Assembly: GCA_937983065.1 (NCBI GenBank)
Contig: CALKAL010000089.1
Location: forward strand, 1-31,496
Direction: 5' to 3'
Source of the DNA: an uncultured Bacillaceae bacterium
Lineage (GTDB): Bacteria; Bacillota; Bacilli; Bacillales; Alkalibacillaceae
Length of the DNA stretch: 31,496 nucleotides
This document shows positions 1-7,179 of the stretch, piece by piece. The notes beneath the pieces are model-generated. The model did not search any database. It saw nothing but the letters and a program-made list of their open reading frames with translations, and had not been told where the DNA came from. The position numbers were made by a program, and so were the translations under genes. Each line of letters opens with the position of its first letter. The stretch's first letter is position 1.

Positions 1-75
1 GTCACAGGACGTGACCGTATATAGCCGACCTTCCCGCAGGAGTCTACGTATATTTCCAGAGCTAGGTTTGTTCCT
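1..75. repeat. Noncoding left-edge segment resembling an intergenic repeat
   Basis: No convincing reading frame is seen downstream of dnaN. The segment is more GC-rich than its surroundings and starts with a small inverted repeat (GTCAC/GTGAC, positions 1-15). Read on the minus strand it contains GACTCCTGCGGGA, which I recall as a recurring intergenic motif in Bacillaceae genomes; that link is from memory. In B. subtilis yaaA starts about 130 bases after dnaN, so it may simply lie outside the window. Positions 76-135 show nothing recognisable and no clear terminator. Confidence 0.3.
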
Positions 76-135
76 CGTTCGGTTTTTTAATTTATCCTTT
101 TAGTTAAGTCCAAGCCTCAGTTTTAAAAATTTAAA

Positions 136-1281
136 TTAATACGTTCTAACTGGAGTGACTAATTGTAAAATATTTTCATCTTCTTCAATCGGTCGGATGA
201 CGAATGGTCGCATGGATCCTGTGAAGTTTATGACGACTTGTTCAGAATTAATAGCTCTTAATGCATCAATCATATATTTTGCGTTAAATGAGATATTGAG
301 TGGTTCACCCTCGATTGAATCGGTGACGAGTAACTCTTCAACAGTCCCTATTTCCGGTGAATGACTCGTAATTTGGATCGTACTATTTTCCTTCGTATCT
401 AATTTTACGATATTATTTCGATTATCCTTTGCGAGTAAGCTTGCCCGATCAATAGCTGATATTAATTCATTTACTTTCACTTTAATATCTGTTTTGCTCT
501 GTTCTGGAATTAACCGCGAAGTATCAGGATAATTCCCTTCTAATAACCGGGATAAAAATAGTAAATGATTCGTTTGAAATAAAATTTGATTGTTCGTGAC
601 ACTAATTTGAATGTTGTCGTCAGTATCTTCCAAAATTTTATAGAGCTCGGATAAACTTTTACCAGGAATGACGACGTTGTTAAACGATAAACCGTCGGCA
701 TTGGAATTTAATTTTATTTTTTTCGTTGCTAGTCGATGACTATCAGTTGCAACGAGTTCTAAATGTTCATCTTCTAAATTAAAATTAACCCCAGTTAATA
801 TCGGCCGTGTTTCTGATACAGACACAGCAAAATTCGTCTGTCTAATTAATGTTTTTAATAAATTTATCGGTAAATAAAAACTATTTTCAGTCGTTACTTT
901 CGGTATGATTGGATATTCTTCGGCATCTTGTCCATTTAAATTAAATTCAACGGATCCAGATTGAATTAAAATATTAAATTCTTCATCACTTTCAATTTTC
1001 ACTTCATTATGAGGTAATTTACGTATAATTTCGGGTAAAAATCTCGCTTGAATAATTAATTTTCCAGGTGTTAATTCATGAATATTTATAACACCATTTT
1101 CTTCTACTGGAATAATGGATTCAATCGTAATATCTGAATCACTTCCTGTTAGTTTAATATGATCGTTAAACGTTTCGATTTTGATTCCCGATAAGATAGG
1201 GATTGTCGTCTTCGGTGAGATAGCTTTCATTACATTTTGGATGGCATTCATAAATGGTTCTCTTTCGATTACTAATTTCAT
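136..1281 (-). CDS. dnaN: DNA polymerase III subunit beta (sliding clamp)
   Basis: 381-residue beta clamp, the usual Bacillus size. It forms a ring around DNA that tethers the replicative polymerase. The N-terminus MKLVIEREPFMNAIQNVMKAIS and the C-terminus ending LVTPVRTY are typical of the family, which has three tandem clamp domains of about 125 residues each. The start ATG at 1281 is preceded by a strong ribosome binding site (AGGAGGT on the minus strand, complement of 1285-1291). It lies directly after dnaA, separated only by the unwinding region of oriC, the standard dnaA-dnaN arrangement. No feature suggests loss of function. Identification is secure. Confidence 0.98.
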   Translation of the reverse strand: MKLVIEREPFMNAIQNVMKAISPKTTIPILSGIKIETFNDHIKLTGSDSDITIESIIPVEENGVINIHELTPGKLIIQARFLPEIIRKLPHNEVKIESDEEFNILIQSGSVEFNLNGQDAEEYPIIPKVTTENSFYLPINLLKTLIRQTNFAVSVSETRPILTGVNFNLEDEHLELVATDSHRLATKKIKLNSNADGLSFNNVVIPGKSLSELYKILEDTDDNIQISVTNNQILFQTNHLLFLSRLLEGNYPDTSRLIPEQSKTDIKVKVNELISAIDRASLLAKDNRNNIVKLDTKENSTIQITSHSPEIGTVEELLVTDSIEGEPLNISFNAKYMIDALRAINSEQVVINFTGSMRPFVIRPIEEDENILQLVTPVRTY

Positions 1282-1290
1282 TTGCGACCT

Positions 1291-1434
1291 CCTAGATATA
1301 ATATATTATTAATTATTTTTAGTAGTAATAGTAATAGGGCCTGTGGATTTGTGGATAACAATGTGAAAGTCATAGTTTTATGCATTTATTCACATGTTAA
1401 TAAGTTGTGCATGAGTATGAACGACTTATCCACT
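1291..1434 (-). other. oriC: oriC unwinding region with DnaA boxes and DnaA-trios (dnaA-dnaN gap)
   Basis: In the dnaA-sense (minus) direction the order is: TTATCCACA (complement of 1350-1358), an adjoining AAATCCACA (1342-1350), a GC-rich GGCCC spacer, then six DnaA-trio units seen on the plus strand as TAG TAG TAA TAG TAA TAG (1320-1337), then a very AT-rich stretch (1291-1319). Two further plus-strand boxes, TTATTCACA (1386-1394) and TTATCCACT (1426-1434), lie nearer dnaA. This is the basal unwinding arrangement known from B. subtilis: DnaA binds the double-stranded boxes and extends along the trios on one strand to open the duplex. Confidence 0.9.
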
Positions 1435-1443
1435 TGTTAACAG

Positions 1444-2790
1444 TTAGCGTGATTTGATTGATTCTATTAATTCATCAATTTCTTTTTGAAAATGTAAATC
1501 TTCAGCAATCATTTTAGATATTTTATCATGCGCGTGAATGACAGTTGTATGGTCTCGTCCACCAAATTCTTCTCCGATTTTAGGTAATGATAGATCGGTT
1601 AATTCCCTCGATAAATACATCGCAATTTGTCTCGGAAAGGCGATTGCTTTCGTCCGCTTCTTTGCTAAAAAGTCTTCAAGCTGCACGTTATATTTTTCAC
1701 CGACGATTTTTTGAATATCTTTAACGGTTACTTTTTTCGGTCTTGAGCTTGGAAGAATATCTTTTAATGCGTTTGCTGCTAAGTTAGTATCAATATCTTG
1801 ATTAACTAAAGATGAATAGGCGACGACACGAATTAAAGCGCCTTCTAATTCACGAATGTTCGTATCGATTTGATTCGCAATATAAATCATCACTTCATTA
1901 GGAATATCTAATCCATCTGCTTTCGCTTTTTTACGTAAAATCGCAATTCGTGTTTCTAAATCAGGTGGGGTAATATCCGTTAATAATCCCCATTCGAACC
2001 TTGAACGAAGCCGATCTTCTAAAGTTGGTATTTCTTTAGGTGGCCTGTCACTAGAAATAACGATTTGTTTATTTTCCTCATGAAGGGCATTAAAAGTATG
2101 GAAAAATTCCTCTTGTGTTTGTTCTTTTCCAGCTAAAAATTGAATATCATCAATTAATAGAATATCTACATTACGATATTTATTACGAAAATCTACCGCT
2201 TTATTATCGCGAATGGAATTAATAAATTCGTTCATAAATTTTTCCGATGATAAATATAATACTTTCGCATCGGGATTATGCTCTAATACGTAATGACCGA
2301 TCGCATGCATGAGATGAGTTTTACCTAATCCGACTCCACCGTATATAAATAGTGGGTTGTAAGATTTTGCAGGTGCTTCTGCTACAGCTAAAGATGCTGC
2401 GTGAGCAAATCGGTTACCAGCTCCGATGACAAATGTTTCAAACGTATATTTTGAATTAAGCATCGTCGTAGATTGTGTATCATTTATTTTATGATTAATC
2501 ATTGGCTTAACGGGCTGTTTAACATCAGAATCGTGATCAATATGATTAGGAACAATAAATTGCGGGATAAGTGTCGATCCTGTTAATTCGTTAATCGTTT
2601 CCGAGATCATTCCCGTATAGCTATTTTCTAGCCAATCTCGCGTAAATTCATTCGGTGCATGAACAATAATTTGATCTTTGTTAATTTCAATAGCTTCAGT
2701 TGTCTTTAACCACGTATCAAAGCTTGGTTTAGCTACTTTTTTCTCAATGTGGTTCAATACTTCAGCCCATAGTTCAGACAAGCTCTCCAA
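1444..2790 (-). CDS. dnaA: Chromosomal replication initiator DnaA
   Basis: AAA+ ATPase that binds DnaA boxes and opens oriC. I choose the TTG at 2788-2790, giving 448 residues (B. subtilis 446) and the family-typical beginning M-ESLSELWAEVLNHIEKKVAKPSFDTW. In this numbering domain I covers about 1-80, Walker A GGVGLGKT is at about 151-158, Walker B LLIDD ends at about 215, and the DnaA-box-binding signature GGRDHTTV is at about 410-417 in domain IV. The frame is open to an ATG at 2877, but that ATG has no ribosome binding site and would add 29 atypical residues. DnaA boxes on both flanks imply autoregulation, as known in Bacillus. Function is certain, the start very likely. Confidence 0.97.
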   Translation of the reverse strand: MESLSELWAEVLNHIEKKVAKPSFDTWLKTTEAIEINKDQIIVHAPNEFTRDWLENSYTGMISETINELTGSTLIPQFIVPNHIDHDSDVKQPVKPMINHKINDTQSTTMLNSKYTFETFVIGAGNRFAHAASLAVAEAPAKSYNPLFIYGGVGLGKTHLMHAIGHYVLEHNPDAKVLYLSSEKFMNEFINSIRDNKAVDFRNKYRNVDILLIDDIQFLAGKEQTQEEFFHTFNALHEENKQIVISSDRPPKEIPTLEDRLRSRFEWGLLTDITPPDLETRIAILRKKAKADGLDIPNEVMIYIANQIDTNIRELEGALIRVVAYSSLVNQDIDTNLAANALKDILPSSRPKKVTVKDIQKIVGEKYNVQLEDFLAKKRTKAIAFPRQIAMYLSRELTDLSLPKIGEEFGGRDHTTVIHAHDKISKMIAEDLHFQKEIDELIESIKSR

Positions 2791-2807
2791 GTTAGGTTCA
2801 CTTCCTT
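2788..2807 (-). promoter_or_regulatory. Ribosome binding site selecting the TTG start of dnaA
   Basis: On the minus strand AAGGAAGTGA (complement of 2798-2807) lies 7 bases before the TTG codon. It differs from the ideal AAGGAGGTGA by one base. The upstream in-frame ATG at 2877 has no comparable element. The weak start codon could help keep DnaA levels low. Confidence 0.75.
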
Positions 2808-2886
2808 TCTGTATGTCGGGATGATTGATGGGGAATAGTGGATAATTTTGTCTAATGAAATGAAGGGATTCGTACATTTATTGACA

Positions 2887-3171
2887 TTATTCACAGTGAT
2901 GGGAATCATTTTATTAGCAAGCTGTGTGTAACTATCCACAAACTATTCACAAACTGTGGAAAAAATAATATGTAAAATAAGTTATCCACGATAAAATCAT
3001 AAATATCATACCAAAAAAAAGGCAATTTATCAATGAGATTTAAGACTTATCCACAATATTAAAGGAATTCATAAATTTTTTATCTACATATGGTGAATTT
3101 GTGGTTAACTTGTCGAAAAAACGGGGGACAATATTTTTATAAAAAAAATTATTCAATTTAGATGTGGATAA
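2887..3171. other. oriC: oriC upstream DnaA-box cluster (dnaA-rpmH gap)
   Basis: The gap between the divergent dnaA and rpmH genes contains many DnaA boxes. Perfect TTATNCACA matches: TTATTCACA at 2887-2895, TTATCCACA at 3047-3055, and TGTGGATAA (reverse) at 3163-3171. One-mismatch boxes: CTATCCACA 2932-2940, TTATCCACG 2982-2990, TGTGGAAAA 2955-2963, TGTGGTTAA 3100-3108; CTATTCACA 2943-2951 is also close. The region is otherwise very AT-rich and without open frames. With the dnaA-dnaN gap it forms the bipartite origin typical of Bacillus. I could not define a convincing dnaA promoter here. Confidence 0.88.
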
Positions 3172-3190
3172 GCTTTTTGTATGCTATAAT
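3162..3190 (+). promoter_or_regulatory. Candidate rpmH promoter P1 overlapping a DnaA box
   Basis: An extended -10 (TG-C-TATAAT, hexamer 3185-3190) has no good -35, and the expected -35 position (3162-3167) overlaps the perfect reverse DnaA box at 3163-3171. DnaA bound there could block or modulate this promoter. Confidence 0.55.
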
Positions 3191-3214
3191 ATTTGATGTT
3201 CCATATGAAGCTAG

Positions 3215-3244
3215 TTGACATATGATACTTATTTTTTATATACT
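3215..3244 (+). promoter_or_regulatory. Candidate rpmH promoter P2
   Basis: TTGACA (3215-3220), 18-base spacer, TATACT (3239-3244), about 60 bases before rpmH. A good vegetative promoter match and the second of two tandem candidates for this gene. Confidence 0.6.
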
Positions 3245-3305
3245 AATTTGGACTGTTTTTTTAAAAAAGGAAAAGTTCCATGTGTCATTTCAGGAGGTGT
3301 TTTAA

Positions 3306-3440
3306 ATGAAACGCACATATCAACCAAATAAAAGAAGAAGAAAGAAAAATCACGGATTCCGTGCAAGAATGAAAACGAAAAACGGACGTCATGTTTTAGC
3401 ACGTCGTCGCCGTAAAGGAAGAAAAGTTCTTTCTGCTTAA
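3306..3440 (+). CDS. rpmH: 50S ribosomal protein L34
   Basis: A 44-residue, very basic protein beginning MKRTYQPNKRRRKKNHGFRARM and ending RRRKGRKVLSA, the invariant L34 pattern. It is a component of the large ribosomal subunit. The ribosome binding site AGGAGGT lies just ahead (about 3292-3298). It is the first gene on the rightward side of oriC, as in almost all Bacilli, and is followed by its own terminator, so transcription into rnpA is probably partial. Length and sequence are complete. Confidence 0.98.
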   Translation: MKRTYQPNKRRRKKNHGFRARMKTKNGRHVLARRRRKGRKVLSA

Positions 3441-3442
3441 GG

Positions 3443-3471
3443 CCACTGACCCCGAGTTCAGTGGTTTTTTT
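3443..3471 (+). terminator. Rho-independent terminator after rpmH
   Basis: Stem CCACTGA (3443-3449) pairs with TCAGTGG (3458-3464), followed by seven T residues. It separates rpmH from rnpA, perhaps explaining a higher dose of L34 mRNA. Confidence 0.9.
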
Positions 3472-3485
3472 CTTATTCGTATAAG

Positions 3486-3515
3486 TTGAATTGAAGTATA
3501 CTTTCTCGATATGCT
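3486..3515 (+). promoter_or_regulatory. Possible rnpA promoter
   Basis: TTGAAT (3486-3491), 18-base spacer, TATGCT (3510-3515), located after the rpmH terminator and before rnpA. The match is moderate and other hexamer pairings in this AT-rich stretch are possible. Confidence 0.35.
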
Positions 3516-3589
3516 TATAACGGTTAAACGTTTTATTTAGGTGAGTAACGGTTCATAATAGTAATAGAAGTTTTTGATAGGAAGATTGG

Positions 3590-3934
3590 ATGATTTTTGT
3601 GAAAAAAGAATATAGAATTAAAAAGAATGAAGATTTTAATCATATAATTAGACATGGACAATCTTTTTCAAATCGCCAACTCGTATTATATTACATAAAA
3701 AATGACCAAACTCATTTTCGCGTTGGATTATCCGTTAGCAAAAGAATTGGAAATGCAGTAAAAAGAAATCAAATTAAACGTTATTTAAGGCATGCGTTTA
3801 TTGAATTGAAAGATGAAATAAAGCCAGACTATGATTTTATCGTTATCGCTAGAATGCCGACAGCCGATATGAATTTTCATGAAATAAAAAGAAGTTTATC
3901 TCATTTATTAATGAAAACGAAAATGTTTTTATAA
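3590..3934 (+). CDS. rnpA: Ribonuclease P protein component
   Basis: 114-residue basic protein that partners the RNase P RNA to remove the 5' leader of pre-tRNAs. The family signature is visible as RVGLSVSKRIGNAVKRNQIKRYLRHAF (residues about 44-70), with the conserved RNxxKR segment. The N-terminus KKEYRIKKNEDF is typical. The ATG at 3590 is favoured because TAGGAAG (3578-3584) sits 5 bases upstream; the GTG at 3599 would be 14 bases away. It lies between rpmH and yidC as in Bacillus. Confidence 0.96.
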   Translation: MIFVKKEYRIKKNEDFNHIIRHGQSFSNRQLVLYYIKNDQTHFRVGLSVSKRIGNAVKRNQIKRYLRHAFIELKDEIKPDYDFIVIARMPTADMNFHEIKRSLSHLLMKTKMFL

Positions 3935-4027
3935 ATTTGCCTTATTTAATCATAGTCATACATAGAGAAGTCATGTAAAATATCAATTAGTAGTTGCTTG
4001 TTTAGTCGAGTTAGGAGGAAATAGAAG

Positions 4028-4807
4028 TTGCGCAAAAATCTTATTGTCATCGTTACATTGATTGCAGTTACATTATTTTTATCGGGCTGTACTCAAATTA
4101 ATGAGCCGATCACATCTGATAGTGAAGGATTCTGGAACCAATTTTTCGTTTATCCATTATCATTTTTAATTACATACATTGCTGAAACAATTTTTAATGA
4201 AGGTTATGGATTAGCGATTATTATCGTAACACTTTTATTTAGAACATTAATTTTACCGTTAAATATAAAGCAGCTTAAATCGTCTCAATCAATGCAAATG
4301 ATCCAACCAGAATTAATGAAGCTAAGAGAAAAATATTCATCAAAAGATGCAACAACCCAGCAAAAATTACAGCAGGAAACGATGGCTTTATTCCAAAAGC
4401 ATAATGTCAATCCGTTAGCAGGATGTTTCCCGATTTTAGTACAAATGCCTATATTTATCGCTTTATATCATGCGATTATGCGTACAGAAGAAATTGAAAA
4501 CTATAAATTTTTATGGTTTGAATTAGGTTCATCAGACATTCTATTAGCGTTTATTACATTCGGAACAGCCTTTTTACAACAAAAAGTAATGATGTCTGGA
4601 ATGCCACAATCGGCAAACAATCCACAAATGCAAATGATGCTCTACTTAATGCCGATTATGATTGGTGTTTTTGCTTTAATTTTACCATCCGCATTAGCGC
4701 TTTATTGGGTAGTAGGTAATATATTCATGATCGTTCAAACATTTTTAGTTCGTCGTCCAATGATGAAGCAATTTGAAAATCAACAAAATGGAGGAGCGAA
4801 AAAGTGA
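4028..4807 (+). CDS. yidC: Membrane protein insertase YidC/OxaA (SpoIIIJ type)
   Basis: 259-residue lipoprotein insertase that places proteins into the cytoplasmic membrane with or without SecYEG. The N-terminus is a lipoprotein signal with lipobox LSGC (Cys at residue 21). Five membrane segments follow, with the family blocks LLFRTLILPLNIKQLKSSQSM and NPLAGCFPILVQMPIFIALY and a basic C-terminal tail. The start is TTG at 4028 with AGGAGG at 4013-4018. In B. subtilis the orthologue at this locus (SpoIIIJ) is also needed for forespore sigma-G activation; that role is inferred from position. Its stop codon overlaps the GTG start of jag. Confidence 0.96.
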   Translation: MRKNLIVIVTLIAVTLFLSGCTQINEPITSDSEGFWNQFFVYPLSFLITYIAETIFNEGYGLAIIIVTLLFRTLILPLNIKQLKSSQSMQMIQPELMKLREKYSSKDATTQQKLQQETMALFQKHNVNPLAGCFPILVQMPIFIALYHAIMRTEEIENYKFLWFELGSSDILLAFITFGTAFLQQKVMMSGMPQSANNPQMQMMLYLMPIMIGVFALILPSALALYWVVGNIFMIVQTFLVRRPMMKQFENQQNGGAKK

Positions 4808-5433
4808 GAGAAATAACGGCTAGTGGTCAAACGGTTGAAGAGGCTAAACAAAATGCTTTACAACAATTGGGGTTAACAGTAGATCAAGTTAACATTGAAG
4901 TCATTGATGAAGGTAAGAAAGGTATTTTTGGCGTTTTTGGCTCGAAAAAAGCTTACGTAAAAGTAAGGGAAAAAGTCGATACGGTTAAACGTGGTGAAGC
5001 GTTTTTAGCAGATGTGACAAAGGAAATGGGTACGACTGTCACTGTTAAAGTGATTGAGACAGAAGATGAGGTCACTTTTGATTTAATCGGCGAGGATTTA
5101 GGTTTATTAATCGGAAAACGCGGACAAACATTGAATGCCTTGCAATATTTAACTCATTTAATTGTTAATAAAGATAAACAGCAATCGTATAAAACAGTGA
5201 TTGTTGATGCTGAAGATTATCGTAATAGAAGGGAAGAAACTTTAACGGATCTTGCCCAAAAGCTAGCAAGTAAAGCGGTTAGAAAAAATGAAGCAGTCAA
5301 GCTAGAACCGATGCCGTCATTTGAACGAAAAATCATTCATACAGCTCTTCAAGATCATCAAGATGTAGCGACTTTTTCTGAAGGGAAAGATCCTAATCGC
5401 TATATTGTCATTAAGCCGGAAGCTAAAGAGTAA
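4804..5433 (+). CDS. jag: RNA-binding protein Jag/KhpB (SpoIIIJ-associated)
   Basis: 209-residue protein with three parts: an N-terminal Jag domain (residues 1-50), a KH domain with the GKRG loop in LLIGKRGQTLNAL (about 98-110), and a C-terminal R3H domain with an R-x3-H element in ERKIIHTAL. Members of the family bind RNA and act with KhpA; in streptococci they affect cell elongation and division. The start is GTG at 4804, overlapping the yidC stop by four bases (GTGA) with GGAGG just upstream, so the two are translationally coupled. A strong terminator follows. Confidence 0.95.
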   Translation: MREITASGQTVEEAKQNALQQLGLTVDQVNIEVIDEGKKGIFGVFGSKKAYVKVREKVDTVKRGEAFLADVTKEMGTTVTVKVIETEDEVTFDLIGEDLGLLIGKRGQTLNALQYLTHLIVNKDKQQSYKTVIVDAEDYRNRREETLTDLAQKLASKAVRKNEAVKLEPMPSFERKIIHTALQDHQDVATFSEGKDPNRYIVIKPEAKE

Positions 5434-5436
5434 TAT

Positions 5437-5473
5437 AAAACCTGCATTCTCTAAAGAGTTTGCAGGTTTTTTA
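5437..5473. terminator. Bidirectional terminator between jag and the TetR gene
   Basis: Stem AAAACCTGCA (5437-5446) pairs with TGCAGGTTTT (5461-5470), with a possible inner CTCT/AGAG pairing. Runs of A on the left and T on the right let it act on both convergent transcripts; it touches the stop codon of the minus-strand regulator gene. Confidence 0.85.
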
Positions 5474-6058
5474 ATCTTTTTCTTTACCGAAGATGCCGTA
5501 GAAAAATAATTGCATTAAATCCTCAGTATAAGGAAGAAGATATTGATGTACTTCTTCTTTTTGAATGTAGTTTATAAACATTTGGGAAAATATCATGATG
5601 GCTTCATTTGAAATATTTTTATCGATATATCCTAATTCTTTTCCTTCATTTAATAGATCCATTAATAAAGGCATCGCTTTATCTTGATAATCTTTTAGCG
5701 CCCCTCGATTTTGATTAAAATCATTCATCATCCGTTCGTACACTTCTTCGTGAATATGAAGGGCATCTCTATTTTTTTGAAACGTTACTTGCTCTAATTT
5801 TTCTTTATAAGATAATTGTTTGCTATAAATAATTTCCTCATACTCAACCCATAAATTATTTACATAATAAGCTATTACTTCATCAACTAATTGATCTTTA
5901 CTTCCGAAATAGTTGTAGATTGTGACTTGGGAGACGTCCGCTTCTTTTGCAATCATCTGAATCGAAACTTTTTTAATCCCATTTTTCATAAAAAGTTTTA
6001 AAGAGGCTTTTAAAATTGCTGTTTGTTTTTGTTTTTTTCGTCTTTCAAATCCGTCCAT
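5471..6058 (-). CDS. TetR/AcrR family transcriptional regulator
   Basis: 195 residues from the chosen ATG at 6058, which has AGAGGTGG a few bases upstream; an in-frame ATG at 6076 overlaps that region and is less likely. The N-terminal helix-turn-helix is clear: TAILKASLKLFMKNGIKKVSIQMIAKEADVSQVTIYNYFGSKDQLV (about residues 13-58). The C-terminal ligand and dimerisation domain is variable. It is divergent from an ABC exporter operon; the shared 218-base gap holds a pair of 26-bp dyads that are probable operators. Most likely it represses the exporter and itself until an unknown compound binds. The inducer cannot be read from the sequence. Confidence 0.92.
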   Translation of the reverse strand: MDGFERRKKQKQTAILKASLKLFMKNGIKKVSIQMIAKEADVSQVTIYNYFGSKDQLVDEVIAYYVNNLWVEYEEIIYSKQLSYKEKLEQVTFQKNRDALHIHEEVYERMMNDFNQNRGALKDYQDKAMPLLMDLLNEGKELGYIDKNISNEAIMIFSQMFINYIQKEEVHQYLLPYTEDLMQLFFYGIFGKEKD

Positions 6059-6103
6059 TTTGCCACCTCTAATCATTATCCGCTATTAATTATTTTTAAA
6101 GTT

Positions 6104-6131
6104 ATTATAACAACATCAAAAATACTGTTAA
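6104..6131 (-). promoter_or_regulatory. Candidate promoter of the TetR gene
   Basis: On the minus strand TTAACA (complement of 6126-6131), a 16-base spacer and a perfect TATAAT (complement of 6104-6109), about 45 bases before the start codon. Confidence 0.55.
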
Positions 6132-6164
6132 ATTCAGTTTCATTGTATAGTTTAATAAAATTTA

Positions 6165-6190
6165 TGAAATTTAACAACTAAAATATTTCA
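6165..6190. promoter_or_regulatory. Operator-like dyad O2 (26 bp)
   Basis: TGAAATTTA-N8-AATATTTCA. Each half differs at one position from the perfect half-site of the second dyad at 6226-6251, and total length and spacer are the same. It lies upstream of both divergent promoters. Confidence 0.55.
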
Positions 6191-6197
6191 AAACCTA

Positions 6198-6226
6198 TTG
6201 ATGTTTGATGAAAAATTATATATTAT
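6198..6226 (+). promoter_or_regulatory. Promoter of the ABC exporter operon
   Basis: TTGATG (6198-6203), 17-base spacer, TATTAT (6221-6226). Its -10 abuts the operator-like dyad O1, so a bound repressor would cover the transcription start. Confidence 0.7.
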
Positions 6227-6251
6227 GAAATATATAGTGAATTATATTTCA
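6226..6251. promoter_or_regulatory. Operator-like dyad O1 (26 bp)
   Basis: TGAAATATA-N8-TATATTTCA, a perfect 9-bp inverted repeat starting on the last base of the exporter -10. Together with O2, 61 bp upstream start to start, it is the probable binding site of the divergent TetR protein. Confidence 0.65.
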
Positions 6252-6276
6252 AAACTTTTTTAAAGGGGTTAAAACG

Positions 6277-7179
6277 ATGTCTATTTTAAAAGCGACGAAT
6301 TTAACTAAGAAGTTTGGCGACTTTAAAGCGTTAGATGGTGTCAATATTGAAGTGAATGAAGGGGAGGTTTTCGGTTTTATCGGACCGAATGGAGCTGGGA
6401 AATCGACGACGATACGAATATTACTCGGAATGTTAAAAGCAACATCTGGTGAGGCTAAAATATTCGGTAAAGATGTGTGGCAAGATGCTGTTGATATTCA
6501 TAAGCGAATTGCTTACGTGCCTGGAGATGTGAATCTTTGGCCGAATTTAACTGGGGGAGAAGTGATTGATCTTTTCGTTAAACTGCGCGGTGGAAATAAT
6601 AAAAATAGGCGGGAAGAATTAATCGAACGATTTAATTTTGATCCTTCTAAAAAATGCCGAACATATTCAAAAGGTAATAGACAAAAGGTTGCCCTCATTG
6701 CTGCGCTTGCTTCAGAGGCAGAAATTTATATTTTTGATGAACCAACGTCAGGGTTAGATCCTTTAATGGAAAGAGTCTTTCAAGAATATGTGTTAGAAGC
6801 AAAGCAAGCGGGAAGTAGCGTTTTGTTATCAAGTCATATTTTATCTGAAGTAGAAAAGCTATGTGATCGGGTCGGCATTATCCGTCAAGGGAAAATTATC
6901 GAATCTGGTTCATTGAATGATATGCGGCACTTAACTCGCTCAAATATGATTGTCCAAACGAAGAAGCCGATGGATGGATTAGCTCAGTTATCTGGAGTTC
7001 ACTCCGTTGAAGAAACTGGTGATGAAACTATTTTTCAAGTCGATACGGATGCGATGGAATCAGTCATTGAATTTGTAAGCCGACATGGGGTGATTAAGCT
7101 AGAAAGCGCACCCCCGACGTTAGAAGATTTATTTATGCGCCATTATGAAACCGATGCTCAATCTGGGGGTGACTCATAA
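6277..7179 (+). CDS. ABC exporter ATP-binding protein
   Basis: 300-residue nucleotide-binding subunit. Walker A GPNGAGKST is at 36-44; the signature region is YSKGNRQK at 130-137 rather than LSGGQ, a variant common in ABC-2 type drug exporter ATPases; Walker B IYIFDEPTSGLDP starts at about 150; the H-loop SSHIL is near 188. A C-terminal extension of about 80 residues follows, as in antibiotic export ATPases. AAAGGGG precedes the ATG. Its TAA overlaps the ATG of the permease by one base, so the pair is coupled. The substrate is unknown; with the divergent TetR regulator it looks like a drug or metabolite efflux system. Confidence 0.93.
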   Translation: MSILKATNLTKKFGDFKALDGVNIEVNEGEVFGFIGPNGAGKSTTIRILLGMLKATSGEAKIFGKDVWQDAVDIHKRIAYVPGDVNLWPNLTGGEVIDLFVKLRGGNNKNRREELIERFNFDPSKKCRTYSKGNRQKVALIAALASEAEIYIFDEPTSGLDPLMERVFQEYVLEAKQAGSSVLLSSHILSEVEKLCDRVGIIRQGKIIESGSLNDMRHLTRSNMIVQTKKPMDGLAQLSGVHSVEETGDETIFQVDTDAMESVIEFVSRHGVIKLESAPPTLEDLFMRHYETDAQSGGDS

